This document shows, piece after piece, positions 1 to 8,758 of a stretch of 63,608 bases of DNA. The position numbers and the translations under genes were made by a program. The stretch lies in contig DEJS01000020.1 of the NCBI GenBank assembly GCA_002353485.1, positions 1 through 63,608 on the forward strand, in the 5' to 3' direction. Position 1 is the stretch's first letter. Each line of letters opens with the position of its first letter. The stretch comes from Prevotella sp. UBA2742 (GTDB lineage Bacteria; Bacteroidota; Bacteroidia; Bacteroidales; Bacteroidaceae). The notes beneath the pieces are model-generated. The model did no database searches. It saw nothing but the letters and a program-made list of their open reading frames with translations, and had not been told where the DNA came from.

Positions 1-14
1 CAACCTATTTCAGG

Positions 15-278
15 CTAAGACACTGTGATGCGCTGTTGACCGTCAATCATGATTTTCTTGCCGATAGTCTTTTCTCCATTCTTATCGACTGTATCTGGAT
101 TTTGCCAGATAATCAAGTAACCGATGGGATAGCCATTATAGAGTGAATCTATTAAGTCGCGTATTTGGTCACCTTTCCATACAAAAGGACGCTGTATCTC
201 AGGAATAGAAATCTCCTTATTCTTTATGAATCCAAGAACATTGTCGATAGTTAGGTTGTTTACTGAATATTGTGGCAT
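15..278 (-). pseudogene. Truncated DUF262 (GmrS-like) protein
   Basis: The 87 residues match the N terminus of DUF262 proteins, the family that includes the GmrS part of GmrSD type IV restriction enzymes. IPEIQRPFVW lies near residues 25-34, then the SLYNGYPIG segment, then DGQQRIT near residues 78-84. Family members normally run for several hundred residues past DGQQR, but here a TAG stop follows three codons later. This is therefore a broken or truncated copy, unless the window edge hides a frameshift. It is the last of three minus-strand genes (XRE, HNH, DUF262) with small gaps, so it was probably co-transcribed with them. The domain is clear; the claim that it is non-functional is an inference from length. 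Confidence 0.7.
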
Positions 279-298
279 ATAATGAGAATTATTGATTG

Positions 299-889
299 TT
301 ACATATAAACTTCTGGTTGTGGATAGTCAAGAGGAATGTATTGCCATTTGAAAGGTAAATCCATTGCATCCATTTCCTCAGCATGTTTATCCATTAGTCC
401 GTTTTCTATACTATATAGATAGATGTTCTTCAGATAATGTACCAAGATATTGAGGGGTGGCCACTCCTTACGCACTTCGCAATACCATTCGAACAAATCC
501 ATATTACCTTTAGATGAGTTGCACGTCTTACAAACCATAATAATGTTGTCCATATCGTTGGCTCCACCTTTGCTTCTTGGGAAAACATGGTCTTTTGTCA
601 GTTTCGATGGCTCTATCTCCTTGCCACAATACCAGCAGTAGTTATTCTCCTTAATCTTGGCTACGTTGAACTCCATCAGGTCATGAATATTCCAACGCCC
701 TTCTTTGTAAGCCTTGAAAGCCTTGGCGCGTATCATATAGCAAGATTTATCATATTTCGTCTTGCCCATATTGAGTGCAGCACAAAGCATCTGCAAGTTG
801 GCATACGACCAGAACAAGTATTCGCCAAAGTTCGCAAACTTCGGGTAATGCTTACCGCTATCTTTATTGATGTTCTGGCCAACCGTCAT
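299..889 (-). CDS. HNH endonuclease
   Basis: A 196-residue protein with a zinc-binding HNH core. CWYCGKE (two cysteines) is followed by KDHVFPRSKGG, with the DH expected at the catalytic position, then NIIMVCKTCNSSKG, with the second cysteine pair and the conserved N-x-x-K. The flanking regions look helical and I do not recognise them. HNH proteins of this plan cut DNA in restriction, phage or mobile-element settings. It sits between an XRE regulator (63 bases upstream) and a DUF262 fragment (20 bases downstream). Because GmrSD-type systems combine DUF262 with an HNH-like DUF1524 nuclease, the trio may be a decayed restriction or defence cassette. The nuclease call is firm; the defence role is inferred. 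Confidence 0.8.
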   Translation of the reverse strand: MTVGQNINKDSGKHYPKFANFGEYLFWSYANLQMLCAALNMGKTKYDKSCYMIRAKAFKAYKEGRWNIHDLMEFNVAKIKENNYCWYCGKEIEPSKLTKDHVFPRSKGGANDMDNIIMVCKTCNSSKGNMDLFEWYCEVRKEWPPLNILVHYLKNIYLYSIENGLMDKHAEEMDAMDLPFKWQYIPLDYPQPEVYM

Positions 890-951
890 TATTATGAATA
901 TTTATATTGTTATTAGATAGCCATATTTGCTGAAATCATTTGAGTGGCAAC

Positions 952-1182
952 CTATTTAGATTCCTGTGATAGAAGGTACTGTTTATACTCTCTGACGAGT
1001 AGTTCTTTGATGTCCACCTCAAGCAAATCTGCAATCCTAAGTAGGCAGGCCACATCGGGTTGGGAGGTGTTGGTACACCACTTGCTTACTGTTGACGGAT
1101 TAACCCCAAGTTGCTCTGAAAGCCACTTGCTGGTACGTTTCTTCTCAAAGAGGACCATCTTTATTCTGTTTACCAGTTCCAT
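952..1182 (-). CDS. XRE-family helix-turn-helix regulator
   Basis: A 76-residue Cro/CI-type DNA-binding protein. The HTH runs over roughly residues 19-45 (SEQLGVNPSTVSKWCTN is the turn and recognition helix), and the C-terminal tail DIKELLVREYKQ is the usual XRE extension. It opens a minus-strand run with the HNH and DUF262 genes. A minus-7 box, TATCTTTG on the minus strand, lies about 21 bases before the ATG. A short inverted repeat just upstream of that box is a plausible autoregulatory operator. Small XRE proteins at the head of nuclease or toxin-like cassettes usually repress their own operon; that role is inferred here. Confidence 0.85.
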   Translation of the reverse strand: MELVNRIKMVLFEKKRTSKWLSEQLGVNPSTVSKWCTNTSQPDVACLLRIADLLEVDIKELLVREYKQYLLSQESK

Positions 1183-1203
1183 ATTTATAGCAGTTTTGTG
1201 CTA

Positions 1204-1227
1204 CAAAGATAGTGATTTCGTTTCACT
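1204..1227 (-). promoter_or_regulatory. Promoter and candidate operator of the XRE gene
   Basis: Plus-strand CAAAGATA at 1204-1211 is TATCTTTG on the minus strand, the Bacteroidetes minus-7 box. Directly upstream of it (1211-1227) is AGTGATTTCGTTTCACT, with 5-base inverted arms AGTGA/TCACT. A repressor bound there would block the promoter, which fits XRE autoregulation. Confidence 0.5.
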
Positions 1228-1696
1228 TTATGCCATAGTAGCCCTTTAATTTGCCTTATATTTATGTTTTTTTACGAACTTGACGGAATTCCCTGCTATT
1301 TTCTGCCAGTTGCTCCTTCTGTCGTTGCAAAAGTACATATGTTCTCCAAACCGTCATCGCAACTTCCTAGTAAGTTGTACCTACTATTTACAATCTATTA
1401 ACACAGGAAGAGCCAACTGGCATGGAATTCACGTCATAAGCCAAATGCCAGCCTCAAAATAACTATGGGGTTCAAATATTCAAGGAGTTCCCTATACATT
1501 ATTATAAAAATATGGCATAAAGTTTGCTTGATTCAAACAAAAGTATTACCTCTGCACTTGCAAAGGAGTTGTTTGACGTAATGGTGTGCAGAACGCAGAA
1601 ACCAGAACGGTTGCCAAATCATTACCTCGATTTTGGGAAACCTCCGTAAAACACGTTAAAATCGGGAGGTTATGAGGTTTTTCAAAAAAAAAGTCG
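1228..1696. other. Intergenic stretch, no confident gene
   Basis: About 470 bases without a convincing gene. An open frame from 1521 to the TAA at 1647-1649 reads like the end of a lost protein (segments SALAKELFDV and NHYLDFGKPP) but has no start and I do not recognise it. A minus-strand TACTTTTG box occurs at 1328-1335. CCTCGATTTT (1627-1636) can pair with AAAATCGGGAGG (1660-1671), a possible hairpin just upstream of the cobalamin operon. I looked for a cobalamin riboswitch and found no B12-box core. Confidence 0.4.
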
Positions 1697-1704
1697 TATT
1701 TTTG
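1697..1704 (+). promoter_or_regulatory. Minus-7 box of the cobalamin operon
   Basis: TATTTTTG followed by six bases and the ATG at 1711. With the usual spacing the transcript would start at or next to the start codon, giving a leaderless or nearly leaderless mRNA. Confidence 0.6.
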
Positions 1705-1710
1705 CACCCG

Positions 1711-2979
1711 ATGAAGTCGAGTTTCCTGATATCAGCCCCTACGAGCGGCTCTGGCAAGACGACTGTTGCCAGGGGCCTGATGGCGCTTTTCTGGGCGAAA
1801 GGCTACCGGGTGCAACCCTTCAAGTGTGGCCCTGACTACATAGACACCAAGTTCCACGAGGCGGTGTGCGGCCGTCCCAGTGTCAATCTCGACACTTTCA
1901 TGGCCTCGCCTGACCATGTGCGGCAGCTCTTCTCGGGCTACGGCCGCGACGCTGACATCTGTGTGGTGGAAGGCATGATGGGCCTTTTCGACGGCTACGA
2001 CCGCGATCGTGGCTCCACCTACGAGGTGGCGCGCACCTTAGGGCTGCCTGTAGTGCTGGTGGTCGACGCCCGCTCGGCGGCCTATTCCATGGCAGCACTG
2101 CTCAGCGGCTTCGTAGGCTTCCGTCGCGACGTCCGTATTGCCGGCGTTATATTTAATAAGGTAGGCAGCCAGCGCCACCGACAGATGCTTCAGCAGGTGG
2201 CCGACGACCTTGGGCTGCCCGCCCTGGGCTTCCTGCCTAAGGACGCCGGTCTGGAGCAGCCGTCGCGCTACCTGGGACTTGACTTCAGCACCGCGACCGA
2301 CGGTGCCGGCCTTATCGGGCTGATGCAGGAGCACATCGACTGGGAGGCGCTATGCAGGCTGGGAGTCTCATCGGATGAAAGTAAGACTTTCCACGGAGTA
2401 ACGTCTCAGTTTCATGGGACGAAAGCCCGTGTGCTGGTGGCACGCAATGCGGAGAGCTTCTCGTTTATCTATCAGGAAGTGCTGGACCAATGGCCGTCTC
2501 CAAGGTTCTTCAATCCTGAACAGGATGTTCCCTGTTTCGACGATGTAGACCTGCTATACCTGCCCGGCGGCTATCCTGAGAAACACCTGGAAGCACTGGC
2601 TCGCAACGAAGCCTGCCGCCACGCCATACGGCGCTATGCCCAGCAGGGTGGCCACATCGTTGCCGAATGCGGCGGCATGATGTATCTCTGTCAGAGCATC
2701 GTCAGCGACGACGGCGAATACCCTATGTGCGGCGCACTGCCTTACCGTATTACAGCCCGCCACAGCGACCGCCGGCTCACGCTGGGCTACCGCAGCTTCT
2801 GGCTTGACGGCCGTGAGTACCGCGGACACGAGTTCCACTACACCCGTTTCCTCGACCCCCAGCCCGACAGTGCCACACAAGTGTACGACGCACTGCATCG
2901 CCCTGTCTCCACACCCGTCATCCGGCATCAGAATATCTTAGCAAGCTATACCCACCTCTATCACTATGCAGAACCATAA
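1711..2979 (+). CDS. cobB: Cobyrinate a,c-diamide synthase (CbiA/CobB)
   Basis: A 422-residue ATP- and glutamine-dependent enzyme that amidates the a and c side chains of cobyrinate. The N-terminal dethiobiotin-synthetase-like domain has the P-loop APTSGSGKTT (residues 9-18) and the family signature KCGPDYIDTKFH (38-49). The C-terminal class I glutaminase-like domain has LPGGYPEKH, the cysteine loop AECGGMMYL and the late histidine in GHEFHYT. The frame is open further upstream, but the minus-7 box at 1697-1704 would lie inside any longer protein and the alignment begins at MKSSFLIS, so I chose the ATG at 1711. It overlaps the next gene by 14 bases, which indicates translational coupling. Confidence 0.93.
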   Translation: MKSSFLISAPTSGSGKTTVARGLMALFWAKGYRVQPFKCGPDYIDTKFHEAVCGRPSVNLDTFMASPDHVRQLFSGYGRDADICVVEGMMGLFDGYDRDRGSTYEVARTLGLPVVLVVDARSAAYSMAALLSGFVGFRRDVRIAGVIFNKVGSQRHRQMLQQVADDLGLPALGFLPKDAGLEQPSRYLGLDFSTATDGAGLIGLMQEHIDWEALCRLGVSSDESKTFHGVTSQFHGTKARVLVARNAESFSFIYQEVLDQWPSPRFFNPEQDVPCFDDVDLLYLPGGYPEKHLEALARNEACRHAIRRYAQQGGHIVAECGGMMYLCQSIVSDDGEYPMCGALPYRITARHSDRRLTLGYRSFWLDGREYRGHEFHYTRFLDPQPDSATQVYDALHRPVSTPVIRHQNILASYTHLYHYAEP

Positions 2980-4444
2980 GTTACATCCGCTCATGTTCGT
3001 AGGCACGGGCAGCGACGTGGGTAAGAGCGTCCTGGCCGCGGCCTTCTGCCGCATACTGCGTCAGGACGGCTACCGGCCTGCACCCTTCAAGGCCCAGAAC
3101 ATGTCGCTTAACTCCTATGCCACACCCGAGGGACTGGAGATAGGCCGTGCCCAGGCCGTACAGGCCGAGGCTGCCGGCGTGCCCTGCCACACCGACATGA
3201 ACCCTATACTCTTGAAGCCTCAGTCTGACCATACGTCGCAGGTGGTGCTCAACGGACGCCCCGCAGGCGTGCAGTCGGCAGGCAGCTATTTCCGCCGCGA
3301 GGGCCGTGCTGCGCTGCGCCAGGCCTGCCACGAGGCCTTCGACCGGCTGGCTCGTCGCTACAACCCCATCGTCATGGAGGGAGCAGGCAGCATATCGGAA
3401 CTGAACCTGCGCGACGTCGACCTGGTCAACATGCCGATGGCGCGCTATGCCGGTGCACGTGTGGTGCTGGTGGCCGACATCGACCGCGGAGGCGTCTTCG
3501 CCTCGGTCTATGGCAGCATCATGCTGCTGCCCCCCGACGAGCGTGCACTCATCAAGGGCATCATTATCAACAAGTTCCGCGGCGACCTGTCGCTATTCGA
3601 CGAGGGACGGCGCATCCTGGAAGACATCTGCCACGTACCCGTACTGGGCGTGGTGCCATACTTTTCCGACATACATATAGAAGAGGAAGACAGCATGTCG
3701 CTGGCGCAGAAGCAGCACAGCCGTCCGTCCGGCCAGGGCAAGGTGAGCGTGGCCGTAGTGCTGCTGCGCCACCTGAGCAACTTTACCGACTTCGACACCA
3801 TGGAGCGCGACCCTCGCGTGCATCTTTATTATGCCAGCACGCCAGCCGACCTTGCCGAAGCCGACATTGTCATACTGCCAGGCACAAAATCGACCATCGA
3901 CGACCTGCTCATGCTGCGGCGCAGCGGCATGGCCGAAGCTGTCGTCAGCGCCCGCCGGCGTGGGGCTACGGTGCTGGGCATCTGTGGCGGCTATCAGATG
4001 ATGGGCCGCGAGGTGTGCGACCCCGACCATGTGGAGGGCGACCAGCCGCGGCTGCCCGGACTGGGCCTGTTGCCTGTAAGCACCACCATCGGCGGTAGTA
4101 AGCTGACCCGTCAGGTCAGCGGTGTATGTCAGGGTCAGCGGCTCTCGGGCTACGAGATACACATGGGCACCACTACCGCCCTGCAGCCTGCCGAACCCCT
4201 GCTGCACCTGGACGACGGCAGCGACGACGGCTGCCGCGCAGACGACCGCTGCATGGGCACCTACCTGCATGGCATACTGGACAATGCAGCCTTCGTCGAC
4301 ATACTGCTCAGTCCTTATGCCCATAGGCTGCGACAGGACGAAGTATTCGATTACGCGTCCTATAAGCAGCAGCAGTACGACCTGCTGGCCCAGCATGTGC
4401 GTCGCTACGTCGATGTAGATGCCGTCTACCGCATGCTGGAATAG
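2966..4444 (+). CDS. cobQ: Cobyric acid synthase (CbiP/CobQ)
   Basis: A 492-residue amidotransferase that adds amides to the b, d, e and g side chains of adenosyl-cobyrinate diamide. Seen in order are the P-loop GTGSDVGKS (residues 13-21), KAQNMSLNSY (about 43-52), the MEGAGSISELNLRDVDLVN region, LPGTKSTIDD, the glutaminase nucleophile loop GICGGYQMMG and the histidine in GYEIHMGTT. The length is normal for the family. The start overlaps the end of the preceding amidotransferase, so the two are made together. No other corrin-ring genes lie in the window. Confidence 0.95.
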   Translation: MQNHKLHPLMFVGTGSDVGKSVLAAAFCRILRQDGYRPAPFKAQNMSLNSYATPEGLEIGRAQAVQAEAAGVPCHTDMNPILLKPQSDHTSQVVLNGRPAGVQSAGSYFRREGRAALRQACHEAFDRLARRYNPIVMEGAGSISELNLRDVDLVNMPMARYAGARVVLVADIDRGGVFASVYGSIMLLPPDERALIKGIIINKFRGDLSLFDEGRRILEDICHVPVLGVVPYFSDIHIEEEDSMSLAQKQHSRPSGQGKVSVAVVLLRHLSNFTDFDTMERDPRVHLYYASTPADLAEADIVILPGTKSTIDDLLMLRRSGMAEAVVSARRRGATVLGICGGYQMMGREVCDPDHVEGDQPRLPGLGLLPVSTTIGGSKLTRQVSGVCQGQRLSGYEIHMGTTTALQPAEPLLHLDDGSDDGCRADDRCMGTYLHGILDNAAFVDILLSPYAHRLRQDEVFDYASYKQQQYDLLAQHVRRYVDVDAVYRMLE

Positions 4445-4462
4445 AAAAAATTAAGGGAAAGT

Positions 4463-4493
4463 TTTGCTGTTAAAATATATTATGCTATCTTTG
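4463..4493 (+). promoter_or_regulatory. Promoter of the B12 uptake genes
   Basis: TTTG at 4463-4466, 19 bases, then TATCTTTG at 4486-4493 is a full Bacteroidetes primary-sigma promoter (TTTG-N19-21-TAnnTTTG). It gives the receptor operon its own start, with a leader of only about 20 bases. That leaves no room for a cobalamin riboswitch between promoter and gene. Confidence 0.75.
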
Positions 4494-4518
4494 CATCCGC
4501 TTAACAGCAGGTAAAAAG

Positions 4519-6510
4519 ATGAAGAACATGTTCTTGGCTTCGGTAGTCTTTATCGGTCTTTCGGCTTCAGCTCATGCTCAGTCGGACACCATTACCAGTA
4601 GGTCACACCAACTGGAAGGGGTTGTCATCACCGAGTCGCGCCGACAACATGTAGTAACCTCTACAGCTCCTATGCACCTGCTGGACCATGCCGACATGCT
4701 GACCATGGGTATGGCCGACATTGCCTATGCCCTACACCGGATGCCAGGCATCACATTGCGCGACTATGGCGGTGCCGGAGGCATGAAGACGGTGTCGGTG
4801 CGAGGCCTTGGCACCAAGCATACAGGTGTGAGCTACGACGGTGTGATGCTCTCCGAATGTCAGAGTGGTGAGATTGACCTCTCGCGCTATTCGCTGGACA
4901 ACGTTGACCAGCTGTCGCTTGCCATAGGCGACAACGACGACATCTTCCTGCCTGCCCGTCAGGCGGCTTCGCCTGCTGTGTTGAGCATACAGACTCTCCG
5001 CATGCCTACTGCCGACAAGAAACCCCACCTGACGGCCCAGCTGAAGGCCGGCTCGTTCGGATACGTCAGCCCGTTCCTGCGCTTCGAACAAAACCTCAAC
5101 GGCAGAATGGCAATGAGCGTGGTTGGCGAATATACCTATGCCGAGAACGACTACCCCTATACCATCAGGAATGTCAGCGAGACGGTCAGTGACCGTCGTA
5201 CCAACAGCCGTATGAATCAAGGACACGCCGAGGTGAACTGGCTGTGGAGGACTGACGCGCAAGGCATGCTGAGCGCAAAGCTGTATTACTATGACAACGA
5301 CCGTCAGCTGCCTGGGGTGGTGCACTACTACACGAATGTAAGCGGCGAGACCCTGCGCGACCGAAATGCTTTCGGACAGATGACCTACCAGACCCGTTGG
5401 AACGACAAGGTGGCCATGAAGTTGACGGGTAAGTACAACTGGGCTGCCTCTATCTATCGCGACAGGCTATACCCCGGCGGCGTCAACGATGCCAGCTACT
5501 GGCAGCGCGAGGCATACGCTTCGGCAGCATGGCTCTATGCACCCTGCCGGCTGTGGACATTCAACTATTCTGCCGACTACTCCTACAACAACCTTAACGG
5601 TTCGTCACAGCGTACGGTGGTAGGACGTCCGCTACGCCATAGCATCCTACAGGCTGCCACCGCAAAGTATAGCCATCAAAGGCTCACCATACAGGCCCGT
5701 CTGCTTTATTCGCTTTATCTGAACAGCAGCAGCGAAGGGCGCAGCGCACGCAACATGAGGCGCCTGTCACCATCGATTTCCGCGTCATACCGTTTGTTGC
5801 ACGATACCGAACTCTATCTGCGGGCGCACTATAAGAACATTTTCCGTGTACCTACCTTTAACGAAAGCTACTACTACCACTACGGTAGCTACGACCTGCT
5901 TCCGGAATCTACCCATCAGTGGAACGTAGGTTTGACCTATGCCAGTGCCAGGCCACACGCCACACAGCTGACGGCAACACTGGACGCATATTATAACAAG
6001 GTAAGCGACATGATAGTGGCTGTGCCGAAGAACATGTTCGTCTGGTCGTGCGTCAACGTAGGACGCGTACGGGTAGTAGGCCTTGATGCCTCGCTGAGAA
6101 TGAGCAGACAGATAGCCGACGACCACCGGCTTACCGCCTCGGCCAACTATAGCTACCAGCGGGTACAGAACGTCACCGACAAGGATTCGCAGTATTACTG
6201 CAACCAGATAGCCTACCAGCCGGAACACTCCTTTGCTGCATCGCTGGGATACGAGAACCCATGGCTCAACGGAAGCCTGCACATCATGGGCATGACCAGC
6301 CGCTGGGCTAACAACGAGCACTATCCTGGCACCAGCATAGACGGCTTTGCCGACTGCGGACTGACCCTATGGCATACGTTCCGGTGGCGCACCGGCCAGC
6401 TGGAGGCCAGGGCTGATGTACGCAACATCTTCGACCGGCAGTACGAGATAGTATATCATTATCCCATGCCGGGCAGGAATTATCAAGTATCAATACATTA
6501 TAAATTTTAA
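4519..6510 (+). CDS. btuB: TonB-dependent outer membrane receptor, BtuB-like
   Basis: A 663-residue receptor with a signal peptide (about residues 1-20, ending AHAQ), a plug domain (about 30-150, including RMPGITLRDYGG and VRGLGTKHTGVSYDGV), and a 22-strand-type barrel rich in alternating aromatic strands. It ends in a terminal phenylalanine (SIHYKF), the usual Bam signal. There is no carboxypeptidase-like N-terminal extension of the SusC type. It lies between corrinoid amidotransferases and BtuG/BtuF/BtuC-like genes, so corrinoids are the likely cargo. Receptor class is certain; the B12 assignment rests on neighbours. Only 9 bases separate it from the next gene. Confidence 0.88.
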   Translation: MKNMFLASVVFIGLSASAHAQSDTITSRSHQLEGVVITESRRQHVVTSTAPMHLLDHADMLTMGMADIAYALHRMPGITLRDYGGAGGMKTVSVRGLGTKHTGVSYDGVMLSECQSGEIDLSRYSLDNVDQLSLAIGDNDDIFLPARQAASPAVLSIQTLRMPTADKKPHLTAQLKAGSFGYVSPFLRFEQNLNGRMAMSVVGEYTYAENDYPYTIRNVSETVSDRRTNSRMNQGHAEVNWLWRTDAQGMLSAKLYYYDNDRQLPGVVHYYTNVSGETLRDRNAFGQMTYQTRWNDKVAMKLTGKYNWAASIYRDRLYPGGVNDASYWQREAYASAAWLYAPCRLWTFNYSADYSYNNLNGSSQRTVVGRPLRHSILQAATAKYSHQRLTIQARLLYSLYLNSSSEGRSARNMRRLSPSISASYRLLHDTELYLRAHYKNIFRVPTFNESYYYHYGSYDLLPESTHQWNVGLTYASARPHATQLTATLDAYYNKVSDMIVAVPKNMFVWSCVNVGRVRVVGLDASLRMSRQIADDHRLTASANYSYQRVQNVTDKDSQYYCNQIAYQPEHSFAASLGYENPWLNGSLHIMGMTSRWANNEHYPGTSIDGFADCGLTLWHTFRWRTGQLEARADVRNIFDRQYEIVYHYPMPGRNYQVSIHYKF

Positions 6511-6519
6511 AGCAAGACA

Positions 6520-7632
6520 ATGAAAAGACAAGTAATGAATCTCGCAGTGATGATGATGGGCATAGCCCTCTTCACTGCATGTACCAAAGACGAATCAGAA
6601 CATCATGGAACCATGCCCGTAGCAGTCAGCAACGGCGTCTATATGGTATGCTCGGGCAACAGCCGTGCAGGTATTGACGGCAGTCTGTCGTACTTTGACT
6701 ACAACAATAATGCAGGAGTAGTTGACATCTTCAAGTCAGGCAACGGGAAAAGCCTCGGACAAACGCCCAACGACGCCATACGCTATGGCAACAAACTGTA
6801 TATCGTAGGCTCGGGCGAGAACAAAGTCTTCGTCACCAATGCCAATTCGCTGAAGTTGCTGACGACAATAGACATGACCGACCTGATGGGCGAACAGGAT
6901 GGCGTCAACCCCCGTCGTATTGCTGTTGACAATGGCAACATTTATGTATCCACCTACGGCGGATACGTGGCAGCTATCGATACCGTCAACTTCGAGCTCC
7001 AGAAGAAGTACAAGGCAGGTTCCTACCCGGAGGGCGTGGCTGTAGCCAATGGCCTTTTGTATGTAGCCAACTCGGACTATGGCAACGGCAATGCCTCCAT
7101 CTCGGTCATTAACCTGAGTACAGGAGTTGATACGCCCATCACAGACGAGAATATCCGCAATCCGCAGGACATTGTCACCGCAGGCACGGACATCTACTAT
7201 CTGGACTACGGACAGTATGACGAGAACTGGAATCAGACAGATGCCGGAGTCTATCGCATCAGGAGCAAGCAGGTAACGAAGATCATTCCCGACGCCACCA
7301 TGATGACTGCTGCCGGATATAGCATCTATACCATCAATGCTCCTTATGGTAGCGGCAAGGTAACCTACAGCGTCTTCAGCCTCTCAGACAACAGCGTTAA
7401 GAATCTGACTCCTGCCGGCATTGACAGTCCTGCTGCCATTGGTGTTGACCCCGTCTCGGGCGATGTGGCTATTGCGTCGTATAAGATGAATGGCGAGTAT
7501 GCCGACTATGCAGCCAATGCCTACGTCAACATCTACGACTACACACTCAGCGCAAAGAAAGCCACTTTTGACTGTGGCGTAGGTCCGCAGCGTTTTGTCT
7601 ACAACGTGGGGTTGGCTATCATGAAATACTAA
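6520..7632 (+). CDS. BtuG-like surface beta-propeller lipoprotein
   Basis: A 370-residue lipoprotein: the signal peptide ends in LFTAC with the lipidated Cys at 21, and TKDESE follows. An acidic stretch right after the cysteine resembles the surface-export signal of Bacteroidetes lipoproteins. The rest repeats YncE-like propeller blades (NKLYIVGSGENKVFVTNA, NGNIYVSTYGGYVAAID, NGLLYVANSDYG). In Bacteroides the cobalamin-binding surface protein BtuG is a seven-bladed propeller lipoprotein encoded with BtuB; this gene has the same fold, position and partner. The most likely role is to capture corrinoid on the cell surface and lid the receptor. Binding itself is inferred. Confidence 0.8.
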   Translation: MKRQVMNLAVMMMGIALFTACTKDESEHHGTMPVAVSNGVYMVCSGNSRAGIDGSLSYFDYNNNAGVVDIFKSGNGKSLGQTPNDAIRYGNKLYIVGSGENKVFVTNANSLKLLTTIDMTDLMGEQDGVNPRRIAVDNGNIYVSTYGGYVAAIDTVNFELQKKYKAGSYPEGVAVANGLLYVANSDYGNGNASISVINLSTGVDTPITDENIRNPQDIVTAGTDIYYLDYGQYDENWNQTDAGVYRIRSKQVTKIIPDATMMTAAGYSIYTINAPYGSGKVTYSVFSLSDNSVKNLTPAGIDSPAAIGVDPVSGDVAIASYKMNGEYADYAANAYVNIYDYTLSAKKATFDCGVGPQRFVYNVGLAIMKY

Positions 7633-7636
7633 GGAT

Positions 7637-8758
7637 ATGCTTTTCAGAGCCATACTATTTCTGCTGACAGCGATGATGCTGTTCTCCTGCGGCCGACAGA
7701 TGTCCGGCATGCAGGAGAACGGCGACACGCTGCAGATGAAGTATGCAACTTTGTTAACTGTGGTGCGTCATGACGGCTACACCGAGGTAAGCATCCGGAA
7801 TCCCTGGAAGGAAGGGAAGACGCTGCACACCTACTTGCTGGTGCCACGCCATGCCGAAATACCCGAGGGATTGCCTCACGGCACCGTAATCCGTACCCCG
7901 ATAGAACGGGCCGCAGTCTTTACTACTGTGCATTGCGCTTTGCTGACGGAGCTGGGACATGCTGACGACATCAAGGCTGTGGCTGACTTCAAGTACATCA
8001 AGATACCTGCCATACGTGAGGCTGCAGCGCAGGGACGCATCGCCGACTGTGGCAGCGGAATGAGTCCGGTGGTAGAGAAAATCATCGATGTCAAGCCTGA
8101 CATCATCATGCTGTCGCCCTTCGAGAACAGCGGCGGCTATGGCAAGCTGGAGGATATCAATATCCCTCTGGTAGAATGCGCCGAATATATGGAGACCTCG
8201 CCCTTGGGGCGTGCCGAGTGGATGAAGTTCTATGGCATGCTGCTGGACGAGGGACAGAAAGCGGACAGCCTGTTCAACATAGTAGACCATAACTATCAGT
8301 CGCTGAAGCGGCTGGCCTTACAGGCAGGAGAGGGACGGTCGTTACTTATCGACCGCATGGTGGGCTCAGTATGGTATGTGCCTGGCGGCAGAAGCACTAT
8401 AGGCCAGATGGCACAAGACGCAGGAGCCCGTTATCCGTGGGCCGCTGACGAACATTCCGGCTCGCTGCCACTGACCTTCGAGACAGTCCTGGAGCGTGCC
8501 GCCAACGCCGACGTATGGATGTTCCGCTATTCAAGTGACCGACAGACTTCCAGAAAACAGCTGCTCAGCGACTACCATGGGTATAGCCAGCTGAAGGCTT
8601 TCTGCGATGGTGAGGTCTATGCCTGTAATGTGGAGCAAACCCTCTTTTATGAAGAAACACCCTTCCGCCCGGACTTTCTGCTAAGCGACTTTATCCAGGT
8701 CGTTCACCCCGGAATAAAAGGTCTTCCTGCTTTACGCTATTATAAGAAAACGGAATGA
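7637..8758 (+). CDS. btuF: Corrinoid ABC transporter substrate-binding lipoprotein (BtuF-like)
   Basis: A 373-residue class III periplasmic binding protein. The lipobox LFSC gives a lipidated Cys at 18, so it is anchored in a membrane. Features include the RAAVFTTVHCALLTELG segment, GSGMSPVVEKIIDVKPDIIMLSPFE (end of the first lobe), a long linking helix, and SVWYVPGGRSTIGQMAQDAGARYPW in the second lobe. This plan matches BtuF/FecB-type proteins. It starts 4 bases after the propeller gene and overlaps the permease start by 4 bases (ATGA). The substrate is inferred from context. Confidence 0.87.
   Translation: MLFRAILFLLTAMMLFSCGRQMSGMQENGDTLQMKYATLLTVVRHDGYTEVSIRNPWKEGKTLHTYLLVPRHAEIPEGLPHGTVIRTPIERAAVFTTVHCALLTELGHADDIKAVADFKYIKIPAIREAAAQGRIADCGSGMSPVVEKIIDVKPDIIMLSPFENSGGYGKLEDINIPLVECAEYMETSPLGRAEWMKFYGMLLDEGQKADSLFNIVDHNYQSLKRLALQAGEGRSLLIDRMVGSVWYVPGGRSTIGQMAQDAGARYPWAADEHSGSLPLTFETVLERAANADVWMFRYSSDRQTSRKQLLSDYHGYSQLKAFCDGEVYACNVEQTLFYEETPFRPDFLLSDFIQVVHPGIKGLPALRYYKKTE

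Noticed and set aside
3593..4396. 267-codon minus-strand frame opposite cobQ
   Set aside because: A shadow of the GC-rich third positions in cobQ; no domain, no promoter.
1228..4518. Cobalamin riboswitch before cobB or the TonB receptor
   Set aside because: No GCCACTG-type B12-box core was found in 1228-1696, and the 74-base gap at 4445-4518 is too short.
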